From the NCBI RefSeq assembly GCF_011751885.2, contig NZ_CP061771.1, forward strand, positions 2,852,001 through 2,916,000: DNA of 64,000 bases. Reading direction: 5' to 3'. Below the pieces are notes generated by a model, which was not told where the DNA came from, did no database searches, and saw only the letters and a list, made by a program, of their open reading frames with translations. How positions within the stretch are numbered: the first letter of the stretch is position 1; each line of letters starts with the position of its first letter. The translations under genes and the position numbers were made by a program. The DNA is from Salinibacterium sp. ZJ450 (GTDB lineage Bacteria > Actinomycetota > Actinomycetes > Actinomycetales > Microbacteriaceae). This document shows positions 54,253-63,685 of the stretch, in pieces.

Positions 54253-55344
54253 GTGAACATCAAGCGTTATGGCAGCATCGCTGCCATTGCTGTCGCAGGC
54301 ACCATGCTCCTCGCCTCGTGCGCGGCGAACGAAGGCAACGGCGCGGACGCGCCTGCCGCGTCCGACCTCACCGGCACCCTCGTCGGCGGCGGCGCCTCGT
54401 CGCAGCAGGCCGCTCAGGAAGCCTGGGTTGCCGGCTTCCAGGGCCTCAATGAGGGCGTGACCGTCGAGTACGACCCCACCGGTTCCGGCACTGGCCGTGA
54501 CAACTTCATCGCTGGCGCGAACGCCTTCACCGGCTCCGACCGTGCGTTCAAGGACGAGGAACTCGCCGCGGACAACTTCGCCGGCTGCGTGCCCGGCACC
54601 CCGCTGGTCGAGATCCCGGCATACATCTCCCCCATCGCCGTCATCTTCAACCTTGAAGGCGTCGACACCCTGAACCTCGACGCGCCGACCATCGCGAAGA
54701 TCTTCAAGGGCGAGATCACCACCTGGAACGACGAGGCCATCGCGTCCCAGAACCCTGACGCTGAGCTGCCCGCCGAGGCAATCACGGCCGTGCACCGCTC
54801 TGACGAGTCGGGCACCACCGAGAACTTCGTCGAGTACCTCTCCGCTGTGACCCCCGAGGTCTGGGACGCAGAGGTTTCTGGCGACTGGGCATACCCCGGT
54901 GGCGAAGCTGCACAGGGCACCTCCGGTGTCGTTGACGCAGTGACCAACGGAAACGGCACCATCGGTTACGCCGACGCTTCGCGCGCCGGTGACCTGGGCA
55001 CCGTTGCAGTCAAGGTCGGCGAAGAGTACGTCCCGTACTCTTCTGAGGCTGCTGCTGCCATCGTCGACGCATCGCCGTTCGTCGAAGGCCGTGGCGAGAC
55101 CGACCTGGCCATCGAGCTGGACCGCACCACCACCGAGGCTGGCGTCTACCCGATCGTTCTGGTCAGCTACCTGATCGGCTGCGCCGAGTACGAAGACGCT
55201 GCCAACGCTGAGCTCGTGAAGGCGTACTTCGAGTACGTCATCAGCGAAGACGGCCAGGCCACCGCTGAGGAAGCCGCCGGCATCGCGCCGATCTCCTCCA
55301 CGCTGTTCGACGCAGCCTCTGCCGCAGTGAGCGCGATCAAGTAA
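54253..55344 (+). CDS. pstS: phosphate ABC transporter binding lipoprotein
   Basis: 363 residues. Signal peptide with lipobox LLASC (Cys at 21). Phosphate ligands are recognised in GGGASSQQAAQEAW, YDPTGSGTGRDNFI and HRSDESGTTENFVEYL. GTG 54253 has GAAAGGAA upstream. It is preceded by triple Pho boxes and followed by a large hairpin before pstC, consistent with high expression of the binding protein. Its bases avoid the GGATGYCG octamer, as in groEL. Confidence 0.97.
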   Translation: MNIKRYGSIAAIAVAGTMLLASCAANEGNGADAPAASDLTGTLVGGGASSQQAAQEAWVAGFQGLNEGVTVEYDPTGSGTGRDNFIAGANAFTGSDRAFKDEELAADNFAGCVPGTPLVEIPAYISPIAVIFNLEGVDTLNLDAPTIAKIFKGEITTWNDEAIASQNPDAELPAEAITAVHRSDESGTTENFVEYLSAVTPEVWDAEVSGDWAYPGGEAAQGTSGVVDAVTNGNGTIGYADASRAGDLGTVAVKVGEEYVPYSSEAAAAIVDASPFVEGRGETDLAIELDRTTTEAGVYPIVLVSYLIGCAEYEDAANAELVKAYFEYVISEDGQATAEEAAGIAPISSTLFDAASAAVSAIK

Positions 55345-55354
55345 CACCCTTTCA

Positions 55355-55410
55355 AAGTCTGCCCGGTGCCCCTCGCCTTGTTGTGCGAGGATATGGCGCC
55401 GGGCAGACTT
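55355..55410 (+). terminator. pstS-pstC intercistronic hairpin (attenuator or stability element)
   Basis: AAGTCTGCCCGG (55355-55366) pairs with CCGGGCAGACTT (55399-55410), extended to 16 bp, and an inner CCTCGC/GCGAGG stem (55371-55376, 55385-55390) caps it. No T tract follows, so partial termination or 3'-end protection of pstS mRNA is more likely than complete termination. Confidence 0.7.
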
Positions 55411-55480
55411 GGGTTGTGACCGCAGTCTCAGCCCCGCCCCCACCACCATCCCGAACGAATTCCCAGGGGAACCCTCGCTG

Positions 55481-56437
55481 ATGACCTCGCCTACGGCACC
55501 GCCCACTACAACTCGAAATCGGGCGAAGCAACGGCCCGGCGACCGCATCTTCTCTGGTTCAGCCCTCACCGCCGGCGCTCTGATCCTCGCGATCCTCGCC
55601 GGTGTCGCCGGCTTCCTGCTCCTCGAGAGCATCCCCGCCTTCACCACCGACCCCGAAGACATCGACATCCTCGCGGGTGAACCCTTCTGGTCGTACGTTG
55701 TCCCTCTCATCTTCGGCACCCTCTGGTCGTCGGCCCTCGCGCTGCTGATGGCCATCCCGGTGTCAATCGGTATTGCCCTCTTCATCTCGCACTACGCACC
55801 GCGTCGGCTGGCCCAGGGCCTCGGCTACATCGTCGACCTGCTCGCAGCCGTTCCTTCGGTCGTCTTCGGCCTGTGGGGCGGCAGCGTCCTGGCACCTGCC
55901 GTGCAGCCCCTCTACACCTGGCTGACCGAGAACCTCGGCTGGATTCCGTTGTTCGCCCCGCCGGCATCCGGCACCGGTCGCACGATCCTCACCGCCGCCA
56001 TCGTGCTCGCCGTGATGGTGTTGCCAATCATTACCGCGCTCTGCCGCGAAGTGTTCCTGCAGACTCCGGTGCTGCACGAGGAGGCCGCACTGGCCCTCGG
56101 TGCAACGCGCTGGGAAATGATCCGCACCGCGGTGCTGCCCTTCGGCCGCCCCGGAATCGTGTCCGCGTCGCTGCTCGGCCTCGGCCGCGCCCTCGGCGAG
56201 ACGATGGCCGTCGCCATGGTGCTGTCCGCATCCGGCGGAATCACCTTCGCGCTGCTCACGTCGTCGAACCCGGGAACCATCGCCGCGAACATCGCGCTGC
56301 GCTTCCCCGAGGCGTTCGGCACCAACATCAACCTGCTGATCGCCACCGGCCTGATCCTGTTCGCCATCACCCTTGTGGTGAACACGATCGCGCGCTGGAT
56401 CCTCAGCCGCCGCAAAGAATTCTCCGGAGCGAACTAA
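55481..56437 (+). CDS. pstC: phosphate ABC transporter permease
   Basis: 318-residue inner-membrane permease with six predicted helices and the EAA loop (EEAALALGATRWEMIRTAVLPFGRPGI near 205-231). It forms the channel with PstA. ATG 55481 follows AGGGGA. The stop overlaps the pstA ATG as TAATG. Confidence 0.95.
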   Translation: MTSPTAPPTTTRNRAKQRPGDRIFSGSALTAGALILAILAGVAGFLLLESIPAFTTDPEDIDILAGEPFWSYVVPLIFGTLWSSALALLMAIPVSIGIALFISHYAPRRLAQGLGYIVDLLAAVPSVVFGLWGGSVLAPAVQPLYTWLTENLGWIPLFAPPASGTGRTILTAAIVLAVMVLPIITALCREVFLQTPVLHEEAALALGATRWEMIRTAVLPFGRPGIVSASLLGLGRALGETMAVAMVLSASGGITFALLTSSNPGTIAANIALRFPEAFGTNINLLIATGLILFAITLVVNTIARWILSRRKEFSGAN

Positions 56438-57519
56438 TGACCCAGACATCCGTCGCCGCTCCCACTCAGAACGCCTTCGCCTCCGGTCAGCTGCCACGCG
56501 GCACCACCTGGATGGTGCTCGGGGCCGCGCTGGTGTTGTCCTTCATCGCCTTCTGGTTGCTCCAACAGGGCGGCGCCACTGAGGACTTCAACATCGTCGG
56601 CGCCGTGTTCGTCGGCGCCGTGCTGTACATCATCGCGATCTACGTCATCTCGATGCTGGTGGAGAGCAGACGCAAGGCTAAGGACCGGCTGGTCACCGCC
56701 CTTGTCACCGGCGCGTTCATCGTCGCGCTGCTACCGCTGATCTCGCTGGTGTTCACGGTGCTGACCAACGGCCTCGCCCGGTTCGACATCGAGTTCTTCA
56801 CGAACTCGATGCGCAACGTCGTCGGCGAGGGCGGTGGAGCCGTCCACGCCATCGTCGGCACGCTGCTGATGACCGGGACGGCCACTTTGATCTCGGTACC
56901 GATCGGCTTACTTACCTCGATCTACCTGGTCGAGTACGGTCGCGGACCGCTCGCCCGGGCCATCACCTTCTTCGTTGACGTGATGACCGGCATCCCCTCG
57001 ATCGTTGCCGGCCTGTTCGCCTACTCGATCTTCGCGCTCATCTTCGGCCCGGGCACCCGTCTCGGGATCGCCGGTGCCGTCGCCCTGTCGGTGCTGATGA
57101 TCCCCGTCGTGGTGCGCTCCTCCGAGGACATGCTGCGACTGGTTCCGAACGAACTGCGCGAAGCCGCATTCGCCCTCGGCGTGCCGAAGTGGCTCACCAT
57201 CCTCAAGGTGGTGCTGCCGACCTCGATCGCCGGTATCACCACGGGAATCATGCTCGCCGTCGCTCGCGTCATCGGCGAGACCGCCCCGCTGCTGGTGGCT
57301 GCCGGATTCACCAACAACCTCAACTACAACATGTTCGAAGGCCGGATGCAGTCGCTGCCGGTCATGGTGTACAACCAGTACGTTTCGCAGGGAACCGACG
57401 CTCAGGCCTACCTCGATCGTGCCTGGGCAGGAGCCCTGACCCTCATCCTGATCGTGATGATTCTCAACCTTGGCGGCCGCCTCATCGCCAAGATCTTCGC
57501 CCCCAAGACGGGCCGCTAG
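56437..57519 (+). CDS. pstA: phosphate ABC transporter permease with N-terminal extension
   Basis: 360 residues. The core permease (about 115-360) has six helices and the EAA loop [21 protein letters not shown]. It is preceded by about 80 extra residues with two additional helices (about 25-45, 53-73), longer than E. coli PstA but seen in actinobacteria. The start overlaps the pstC stop; GTG-starting pstB follows after 14 bp. Confidence 0.95.
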   Translation: MTQTSVAAPTQNAFASGQLPRGTTWMVLGAALVLSFIAFWLLQQGGATEDFNIVGAVFVGAVLYIIAIYVISMLVESRRKAKDRLVTALVTGAFIVALLPLISLVFTVLTNGLARFDIEFFTNSMRNVVGEGGGAVHAIVGTLLMTGTATLISVPIGLLTSIYLVEYGRGPLARAITFFVDVMTGIPSIVAGLFAYSIFALIFGPGTRLGIAGAVALSVLMIPVVVRSSEDMLRLVPNELREAAFALGVPKWLTILKVVLPTSIAGITTGIMLAVARVIGETAPLLVAAGFTNNLNYNMFEGRMQSLPVMVYNQYVSQGTDAQAYLDRAWAGALTLILIVMILNLGGRLIAKIFAPKTGR

Positions 57520-57533
57520 GAGCTATAGAAACC

Positions 57534-58313
57534 GTGTCAAAACGCATCGAAGTCAACGACCTTGACGTCTACTACAGCAAGTTCAAAGCCGTCGAAGGGG
57601 TCACCCTCAACATCGAGCCGCGCAGCGTCACCGCGTTCATCGGCCCGTCGGGCTGCGGCAAGTCGACGTTCCTGCGCACGCTGAACCGCATGCACGAGGT
57701 CATCCCCGGCGCATACGTCGACGGTGAGGTGCTGATCGACGGCAACAACCTGTACGACTCGGGTGTCGACCCTGTGCTCGTGCGCCGCCAGGTGGGCATG
57801 GTGTTCCAGCGCCCGAACCCGTTCCCCACGATGTCGATCCGTGAGAACGTGCTGGCCGGCGTGAAGCTCAACAACCATCGGATGTCTAAGCCAGACGCCG
57901 ACGACCTGGTGGAGAAGGCACTGCGCGGCGCGAACCTCTGGAACGAGGTCAAGGACCGCCTCGAGAAGCCGGGTTCCGGTATCTCCGGTGGACAGCAGCA
58001 GCGTCTCTGCATCGCGCGCGCCATCGCCGTGCAGCCTGAGGTGATCCTGATGGATGAGCCCTGCTCCGCCCTCGACCCGATCTCCACGCTGGCGATCGAG
58101 GACCTCATCGAAGAGATGAAGACCGAGTACACGATCGTGATCGTGACCCACAACATGCAGCAGGCCTCGCGTGTGTCGGACAAGACCGCGTTCTTCAACA
58201 TCGCCGGCACCGGCAAGCCCGGCAAGCTGATCGAGTACGACGAGACGGCCAAGATGTTCTCGAACCCGGCCGTGCAGGCCACCGAGGACTACGTCTCCGG
58301 TAAGTTCGGATAA
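57534..58313 (+). CDS. pstB: phosphate ABC transporter ATPase
   Basis: 259-residue ATPase. Walker [10 protein letters not shown] near 36-44, Q-loop [10 protein letters not shown], signature [14 protein letters not shown], Walker [14 protein letters not shown]-loop [14 protein letters not shown]. It energises PstCA and signals through PhoU. GTG 57534 has AGGAG 12 nt upstream, longer than ideal. A 16-bp terminator follows. Confidence 0.96.
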   Translation: MSKRIEVNDLDVYYSKFKAVEGVTLNIEPRSVTAFIGPSGCGKSTFLRTLNRMHEVIPGAYVDGEVLIDGNNLYDSGVDPVLVRRQVGMVFQRPNPFPTMSIRENVLAGVKLNNHRMSKPDADDLVEKALRGANLWNEVKDRLEKPGSGISGGQQQRLCIARAIAVQPEVILMDEPCSALDPISTLAIEDLIEEMKTEYTIVIVTHNMQQASRVSDKTAFFNIAGTGKPGKLIEYDETAKMFSNPAVQATEDYVSGKFG

Positions 58314-58324
58314 CCAGCCACACA

Positions 58325-58359
58325 ACAACAGCCCTCAGCGATTCGCTGGGGGCTGTTGT
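58325..58359 (+). terminator. pst operon terminator
   Basis: ACAACAGCCCTCAGCG (58325-58340) pairs with CGCTGGGGGCTGTTGT (58344-58359) with one G-T pair and an ATT loop, 11 bp after the pstB stop. Confidence 0.85.
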
Positions 58360-58390
58360 CGTTGCGGGCGCTGGAGCCGTTTAGGCCGTT

Positions 58391-58711
58391 CTAAGCCCCG
58401 GGTGCCCGGTACGCCGGCGTCTTGGTCGTGGCCGCGTCGATGTCCTCAGGTGTCATGAGCGGCATGAGGTGCACCGATACCGCACCAGTGGAATTGATCA
58501 TCAGCGACAGTGCTGCGGCGCTGGCCTGGTCGGGGATGTCCATCACGCCGAGCACGTCCGTCTCGCCGAAGGCGTAGTAGATCCAGTCCAGTGTTCCGCC
58601 GACGGACTTGAGCGCCTCGACGACGGCGTCCCGTCGCTTGGAGCCGCCCTCCTGCAACAGGCCCTTGATCCCCTGACCCACGTATTTCCCCTGGAAAAAG
58701 TACTTGGTCAT
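58391..58711 (-). CDS. GYD-domain protein
   Basis: 106-residue alpha-beta barrel-like protein; KYFFQGKYVGQGIKGLLQEG and YYAFGETDVLGVMDIPD are the GYD-family signatures. Family function is unknown. ATG 58711 has GGGAAAG upstream. It stands alone. Confidence 0.85.
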   Translation of the reverse strand: MTKYFFQGKYVGQGIKGLLQEGGSKRRDAVVEALKSVGGTLDWIYYAFGETDVLGVMDIPDQASAAALSLMINSTGAVSVHLMPLMTPEDIDAATTKTPAYRAPGA

Positions 58712-59036
58712 GACGCTTTCCCGTTCTCTCAGTCCAGAACGCGAATCCGAACCGGGCGAGACAGCCGTCCGAGGAACGTGTCTGGAGTTTGTCCCCGGCA
58801 GGGGCTGTGGCCGACTCTAGCCGCGTGCCAGCGCCCGGACAACGGGGGTCGGGCGGCCGTGGGAAAGGCGGCCGCGAGAGAGTTTGTACCCGGCCGCAGA
58901 ACGCCTCTCGGCGTGAGGCCGCTCGGAGCGGCTAAAGATGGAGCCCGGGGTTACTGCGGCCGAGCGACTACGAGTTTACGTGGCGCTGCGAGCAAGGCCA
59001 AACCGACTCAGGGCATACGGAGGTTCGCCCGCCGCA
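58712..59036. other. 325-bp intergenic region, no gene seen
   Basis: No supported coding sequence. It contains two GGCGGCCG direct repeats (58850-58875 region) and a CCGCT-cgg-AGCGG hairpin near 58918-58932. It may be a degraded gene or the promoter region of the GYD gene; I cannot decide. Confidence 0.4.
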
Positions 59037-59666
59037 CTACTCGAGCGAGTCGCTCCGCCACAGTCGCGCACAGGCGGTGAGTTCCTGCGCGGTGGTCGAC
59101 AACCGCAGGGCTCGGCGGGTGAGTTCGCTCGAGCGCTCCGGGTTGTGCCCTTCCTGGTCGTCCGCGACGCTCGTCGCGCCGGCACCGGTCACTCGACAGA
59201 ACGCGGCAGCGCGGTCGAGCGCGATCGCGAAGTCGCCGCGGAACGCCCCACGCAGGATCTCATCGGCTAGCGCCACGATTTCGGCCGGTCCGGTCGGGAT
59301 CGCCGCCCCCGCCACGGCTGCGTCGATGGTGCGCAGCACCTCGGTACCGCGCTGGAACAGCTGGCTGACCCCGGCGGCGTCCTGCCGGATCAGAGCCCGC
59401 ACCAGGTAGATCCGCCACAGAGCGCCGGGCAACGTGGTCGGGCTGGACCGCGCCCATAGTTCGGCGAGCGCGTCGACCCCATTGGTGTCGGTATATGCGA
59501 TCAGTCGTTCGATCACCGCGTCATCACTCTCGTGCTTGGCCCGGTCAATCAAGGCCCGCGCCGAGTCGTGTGCGACGCGCATGATCTCGGCAGGGTCGTC
59601 GCCGCCCTGGTACGCCTCGAACCGCTCGGTGGGAAACCGCGTCGGCCGGTGGAAGTCCTCAGTCAC
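59037..59666 (-). CDS. conserved actinobacterial hypothetical protein
   Basis: 209-residue, mostly helical soluble protein (FEAYQGGDDPAEIMRVAHDSARAL; ARSSPTTLPGALWRIYLVRALI). Similar Microbacteriaceae proteins are sometimes labelled RNA polymerase subunit, but no polymerase motif is present, so no function is given. GTG 59666 follows TAGGCT by 6 nt, a leaderless layout. It lies beside tRNA-Lys. Confidence 0.7.
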   Translation of the reverse strand: MTEDFHRPTRFPTERFEAYQGGDDPAEIMRVAHDSARALIDRAKHESDDAVIERLIAYTDTNGVDALAELWARSSPTTLPGALWRIYLVRALIRQDAAGVSQLFQRGTEVLRTIDAAVAGAAIPTGPAEIVALADEILRGAFRGDFAIALDRAAAFCRVTGAGATSVADDQEGHNPERSSELTRRALRLSTTAQELTACARLWRSDSLE

Positions 59667-59724
59667 CCTCCCAGCCTAAGCGTGTCATCGGACCCCGCGC
59701 CGGGGCGGTAGATTTGTAGCAGTA

Positions 59725-59797
59725 GGGCCTGTAGCTCAGTTGGTAGAGCATCGGACTTTTAATCCGCGGGTCGTGGGTTCGAGCCCCACCGGGCCCA
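59725..59797 (+). tRNA. tRNA-Lys (anticodon TTT)
   Basis: Acceptor GGGCCTG/CGGGCCC, D arm AGCTCAGTTGGTAGAGC, anticodon loop CTTTTAA, T arm GTGGGTTCGAGCCCCAC. CCA is not encoded. Confidence 0.97.
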
Positions 59798-59819
59798 CCG
59801 GCTGTTGCGGGCGGCTGGC

Positions 59820-60806
59820 TCAGCCGACCGCTTGCGCGAAACCCCGGTCTTCGGCAAGCGCAGCCAGCCGGTCGGGAATGGGGCGCCCCGCCCGCTGCAT
59901 CGATTGAGCCCAGAGCCGCCCGGCGCGATACGACGAGCGCACCAGTGGGCCAGCGAGAACGCCGAGGAACCCGATGCTCTCGGCTTCCTGCTTCAATGCG
60001 ACGAACTCCTCGGGATGCACCCATCGTGCCACCGGCAGGTGACGCGGACTGGGCCGAAGGTACTGCGTGAGGGTGACGATGTGGCATCCGGCGGCGAACA
60101 AGTCCTTGAGCGCATCGTGGACTTCGGCGGTCGTTTCGCCCATGCCGAGGATGAGATTGGACTTGGTGATGAGGCCAGCGTCACGGGCCTGGCTGAGGAC
60201 TCCAAGCGAGCGTTCGTATTGAAAGGCTGGACGAATTCGTTTGAATAGTCTGGGCACCGTTTCCACATTGTGTGCGAACACTTCGGGACGCGACGCGAAC
60301 ACCTCACCCAGCAGATCGGGGTTGCCCGAGAAGTCCGTTGCCAGGATTTCCACTCCGGTGCCGGGGTTCTGCTCGTGGATCTGCCGCACGGTTTCGGCGT
60401 GCAGCCATGCTCCTTCGTCGCGCAAGTCATCCCGGGCCACCCCGGTGACGGTCGCATATCGCAGCGCCATCGTGCGAACGGATGCCGCGACCCGCCGCGG
60501 CTCGTCCGTGTCATAGTCGGCGGGCTTACCCGTATCGATCTGACAGAAGTCGCACCGCCGTGTGCACTGCGAACCGCCGATCAGGAACGTCGCCTCGCGG
60601 TCTTCCCAGCATTCGAAGATGTTCGGGCACGCCGCTTCCTGGCAGACGGTATGCAGTTGACTGGCCGCAACCAGCTCGTGGACAGCGGTGTACTCTGGCC
60701 CCATCCGCGCTCGAGTCTTGATCCACTCCGGCTTCTGTTCTCGCGGCGTCGCGGCGTTGCGAGCCTCGATGCGCAGCATCCGGCGTTCGCCCGGTACGAC
60801 GCTCAT
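59820..60806 (-). CDS. lipA: lipoyl synthase
   Basis: 328-residue radical-SAM enzyme inserting sulfur into octanoyl groups. The auxiliary cluster motif [12 protein letters not shown] is near residues 56-67 and the radical-SAM CXXXCXXC as CTRRCDFC near 82-89. It is cotranscribed with lipB (ATGA overlap). Confidence 0.96.
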   Translation of the reverse strand: MSVVPGERRMLRIEARNAATPREQKPEWIKTRARMGPEYTAVHELVAASQLHTVCQEAACPNIFECWEDREATFLIGGSQCTRRCDFCQIDTGKPADYDTDEPRRVAASVRTMALRYATVTGVARDDLRDEGAWLHAETVRQIHEQNPGTGVEILATDFSGNPDLLGEVFASRPEVFAHNVETVPRLFKRIRPAFQYERSLGVLSQARDAGLITKSNLILGMGETTAEVHDALKDLFAAGCHIVTLTQYLRPSPRHLPVARWVHPEEFVALKQEAESIGFLGVLAGPLVRSSYRAGRLWAQSMQRAGRPIPDRLAALAEDRGFAQAVG

Positions 60807-61438
60807 GCGGTCGCCCCCTGCAGCATGTCGACACGGGCAGCGACGTGCTCAACGACGTCGACCGGGTCGATTCGGCGGCCGAGCAGTTGCGAGAGAGTCG
60901 TCACATCGGCGTCGCTGATTCCGCAGGGGACGATCGCTGAGAACGGAGCGAGGTCGTTGCTGCAGTTCAGGGCGAAGCCGTGCATGGTGGTGTCGGCGGC
61001 AACGCGGATGCCGACCGCCGCGAGCTTCGCGTCGCGAAACCCCGTGCGCACCCAGACACCGGAGCGCCCGCCGATCCGCACCCCGTCAACGCCGAACTCG
61101 CGCACCACGTCGATCAGCATCCCTTCGAGGGAACGCACGTACGCCACGACATCGCGGGGTTGAGGAAGCCGCAGAATCGGGTATCCGACCAGCTGACCCG
61201 GACCGTGCCACGTGATCTTGCCCCCGCGGTCGACATCCACAACCGGAATTCGGCCAACGGGTCGCTCGTGCGCCTCGGTACGTTTGCCTGCGGTGTAGAC
61301 CGCTTCGTGCTCGAGCAACAGCACTGTGTCTGGGGCCGACCCTTCGCTTACTGCTCGATGCAGGTCATACTGCTGGGCCAGACCATCGGCGTACGGCACC
61401 AGCCGGCTGCCGACGCCGTCAATGCGGATATCGATCAC
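60803..61438 (-). CDS. lipB: octanoyltransferase
   Basis: 211-residue enzyme transferring octanoyl groups from ACP to lipoyl domains. Conserved [29 protein letters not shown] and the catalytic Cys/Lys in [17 protein letters not shown] are present. GTG 61438 has a strong leaderless promoter: TTGTAC, 17 nt, TATGTT, 6 nt, GTG. Confidence 0.95.
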   Translation of the reverse strand: MIDIRIDGVGSRLVPYADGLAQQYDLHRAVSEGSAPDTVLLLEHEAVYTAGKRTEAHERPVGRIPVVDVDRGGKITWHGPGQLVGYPILRLPQPRDVVAYVRSLEGMLIDVVREFGVDGVRIGGRSGVWVRTGFRDAKLAAVGIRVAADTTMHGFALNCSNDLAPFSAIVPCGISDADVTTLSQLLGRRIDPVDVVEHVAARVDMLQGATA

Positions 61439-61444
61439 CGAACG

Positions 61445-61473
61445 AACATAGCGAGTTTTTGGACTCAGTACAA
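61445..61473 (-). promoter_or_regulatory. lipBA promoter (leaderless)
   Basis: On the minus strand TTGTAC (61473-61468) and TATGTT (61450-61445) are 17 nt apart, and the latter ends 6 nt before GTG 61438. Confidence 0.7.
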
Positions 61474-61533
61474 CAATTCATGAGGACGGGCGGGGACTCG
61501 TTCTTCGTCGTCGCTGGAATCTATTGACAGTTG

Positions 61534-61559
61534 CACTATCGATAGTCACACTATCGATA
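61534..61559 (+). promoter_or_regulatory. CACTATCGATA direct repeat at the MerR gene start
   Basis: CACTATCGATA occurs at 61534-61544 and 61549-61559, the second overlapping the ATG; the first lies inside the palindrome ACTATCGATAGT (61535-61546). TTGACA is at 61524-61529. A MerR-type operator for autoregulation is likely. Confidence 0.5.
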
Positions 61560-62206
61560 TGCGCATCTCCGAACTCAGCCGCCAGAGCGGGGTCAGTCCC
61601 GCCACGATCAAGTACTACGCCCGGGAGCACCTGCTGCCCGAAGGCGATCGAACCGGCTACAACCAGACTGAATACGGCGACGACCACGTCGCGCGCCTCC
61701 GCCTGATCCGCGCACTCATCGACACCGGCGGGCTCTCGGTCGCCGACACGCACCGTGTCCTTGCCGCGATCGATGACCCCCAGCTTCCGCTCGATTCAAC
61801 GCTGGGCATCGCGCAGCAGGCCATTCCGAAAGGCGCGACTCCCCCGTCGGATGTGGCACTCGCCCGGGTGCACGAGGTGATGGTCGAGCGCGGCTGGCGG
61901 GTGTACCCGGAGAATCCCGGCATCGCGCAGGCCGCGAGCGTGCTCGACGGCTACGCGCAGATCGGCCGGGACGACCTCGGGGCGGCCATCACGCGCTATG
62001 CCGAGGCCGCCGATCTGATCGCCGATGCCGACCTCAGGCTCGTCGCCGACAGCGGAAGCCGCGACCGGATGGCCGAGACCGTCGTGGTCGGCACGGTGCT
62101 TGGCGACGCCCTCATCGCCGGGCTGCGACGGATTGCCCAGGAAAACGCGTCCCACAACCGATTCGGTGCTCCGCCACCGCCAGAACAGAAGGAAACCCGC
62201 TCATGA
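61559..62206 (+). CDS. MerR-family transcriptional regulator
   Basis: 215 residues. The N-terminal winged HTH (MRISELSRQSGVSPATIKYYAREHLLPE) and coiled helix are typical MerR; the 120-residue C-terminal ligand domain has no metal-binding cysteines, so the inducer is probably organic. It overlaps the downstream membrane gene (ATGA). Confidence 0.92.
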   Translation: MRISELSRQSGVSPATIKYYAREHLLPEGDRTGYNQTEYGDDHVARLRLIRALIDTGGLSVADTHRVLAAIDDPQLPLDSTLGIAQQAIPKGATPPSDVALARVHEVMVERGWRVYPENPGIAQAASVLDGYAQIGRDDLGAAITRYAEAADLIADADLRLVADSGSRDRMAETVVVGTVLGDALIAGLRRIAQENASHNRFGAPPPPEQKETRS

Positions 62207-63168
62207 CCTCCACCCTCCAGCGCCAGCCTTCGACCCTGGCGCTTCCCCGACCGGATCACTGGCACCGACCGCTCGTCGTCCTCGCCGTGGCGATGGCCGC
62301 GCTGACCCTCGTGACCGCCGCTTTGGCGGTCATCGACCCGCACCAGATTCTCGGGCAGAACGCCTGGTTCAAACCGATGAAGTTTGCCATCTCGATCGGC
62401 ATCTATGCCATCACGCTCGCCTGGTTGATCGGACAGCTGCGTCGCTTCCGGCGCCTTGGGAACATCGCGGGCACGGTCACCGTGATCGGCCTCGTCATCG
62501 AAATCGTTGTCATCGTGGGCGCCGCCGCGGCGCACACCACCAGCCACTTCAACGTCGCGACACCGCTCAACACCACGCTGTGGTCCTTCATGGCGATCTC
62601 GATCGTGGTGGTCTGGCTGATGACGGTGCTGGTCGGCATCGCCGTGCTGTTCAACCCAGGAGCGGATGCCGCGCGCGCCGTCGCGATCCGGGCGGGGGTA
62701 CTCCTCGGCCTGGTCGGCATGGCGCTCGCCTTCCTGATGACCGGCCCGAGGCCGGAGCAGCTGCAAGACTTCCAGGGCATCGCCGGCGCGCACGCGGTCG
62801 GCATCCCGGATGGCGGGCCCGGTCTGCCATTCCTTGGATGGAGCACGGATGCCGGCGACCTGCGCGTCCCGCACTTCGTCGGCATGCACGCGCTGCAGGC
62901 AATCCCGCTCGCGCTGCTGCTGCTCGAGATCCTGTCTCGCCGGATCGCCGTGCTGCGCAACCCGCGCGTCAGGCTTCAGCTCATGGTCGTCGGCAGCCTC
63001 GCGTTCGCGGCGATGATCGGCATCCTCACCTGGCAGGCGCTGATCAGCCAGTCAATCGTCGCCCCCGCCGGCGGCGTGCTGTTCGCCGGGATCGGCACGG
63101 CGGTCGGATTCGCCGGTGCCGTGGTCGGGGTGCTGATGATCGGTAGGCGTCGACAACCCGTCGCCTAA
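62203..63168 (+). CDS. integral membrane protein regulated by MerR
   Basis: 321 residues with about eight hydrophobic helices and paired histidines (HTTSHFN near 106-111; HFVGMHALQ near 226-231) that could bind haem or metal. No family is recognised. ATG 62203 overlaps the MerR stop, so it is the likely MerR target. Confidence 0.7.
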   Translation: MTSTLQRQPSTLALPRPDHWHRPLVVLAVAMAALTLVTAALAVIDPHQILGQNAWFKPMKFAISIGIYAITLAWLIGQLRRFRRLGNIAGTVTVIGLVIEIVVIVGAAAAHTTSHFNVATPLNTTLWSFMAISIVVVWLMTVLVGIAVLFNPGADAARAVAIRAGVLLGLVGMALAFLMTGPRPEQLQDFQGIAGAHAVGIPDGGPGLPFLGWSTDAGDLRVPHFVGMHALQAIPLALLLLEILSRRIAVLRNPRVRLQLMVVGSLAFAAMIGILTWQALISQSIVAPAGGVLFAGIGTAVGFAGAVVGVLMIGRRRQPVA

Positions 63169-63169
63169 C

Positions 63170-63589
63170 TCATCGCTCCGACGGCACTCTCAGGTTGTCG
63201 CTGATCTTCGTCCACTCGTCGTGGTCTGGGGAGAGCGCCGACATCAGCTGCACCTCACCGAAGCCGGGTGCGGCCACGGTGACACCCCCGGCTCCGCAGC
63301 TGATGCTCGGCAGCACGGGATGCGCGACCGCCACACACTCCAGCACGCCCGACGGCGACGTTCCCCTGGTGCGGATTAGGTAATAGTCCAGGCCTTCATG
63401 TGTGGCCTCGAACCGCGACGTTGACAGGTCGTACTGATCGAGGTCGAACTCGTCGGAGAAGACGGCGGGCAGGTCATCCTCAGAGGTCTTCTCGCGGTCG
63501 AAGTCCGGGTAATTCGCGCCAGAGCAGGCGGTGAGAGCGGCCAGCACGCCGGCAGCGGTGGCGAGAGTGCAGAAGCGATTCCTCTTCAC
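63170..63589 (-). CDS. exported lipoprotein, unknown function
   Basis: 139 residues. Signal peptide with lipobox ALTAC (Cys about 20). The remainder (SEDDLPAVFSDEFDLDQYDLS; VLPSISCGAGGVTV) has no recognised family. GTG 63589 follows TAGGGT by 7 nt; an upstream ATG at 63613 is less likely. It is divergent from the sigma-factor gene. Confidence 0.7.
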   Translation of the reverse strand: MKRNRFCTLATAAGVLAALTACSGANYPDFDREKTSEDDLPAVFSDEFDLDQYDLSTSRFEATHEGLDYYLIRTRGTSPSGVLECVAVAHPVLPSISCGAGGVTVAAPGFGEVQLMSALSPDHDEWTKISDNLRVPSER

Positions 63590-63685
63590 ACTCCGAACCC
63601 TAGTGCCGGTCATCGCTCCCGTCAGCTGAAAGACTGTAGTTTCAGGCTCCGATCTCACGTTTCGGGTGCCCCGAGCGTCTACCGG

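Noticed and set aside
58712..59036. Small RNA or pseudogene
   Set aside because: Only short hairpins and repeats are seen; no promoter-terminator pair or protein remnant could be recognised.
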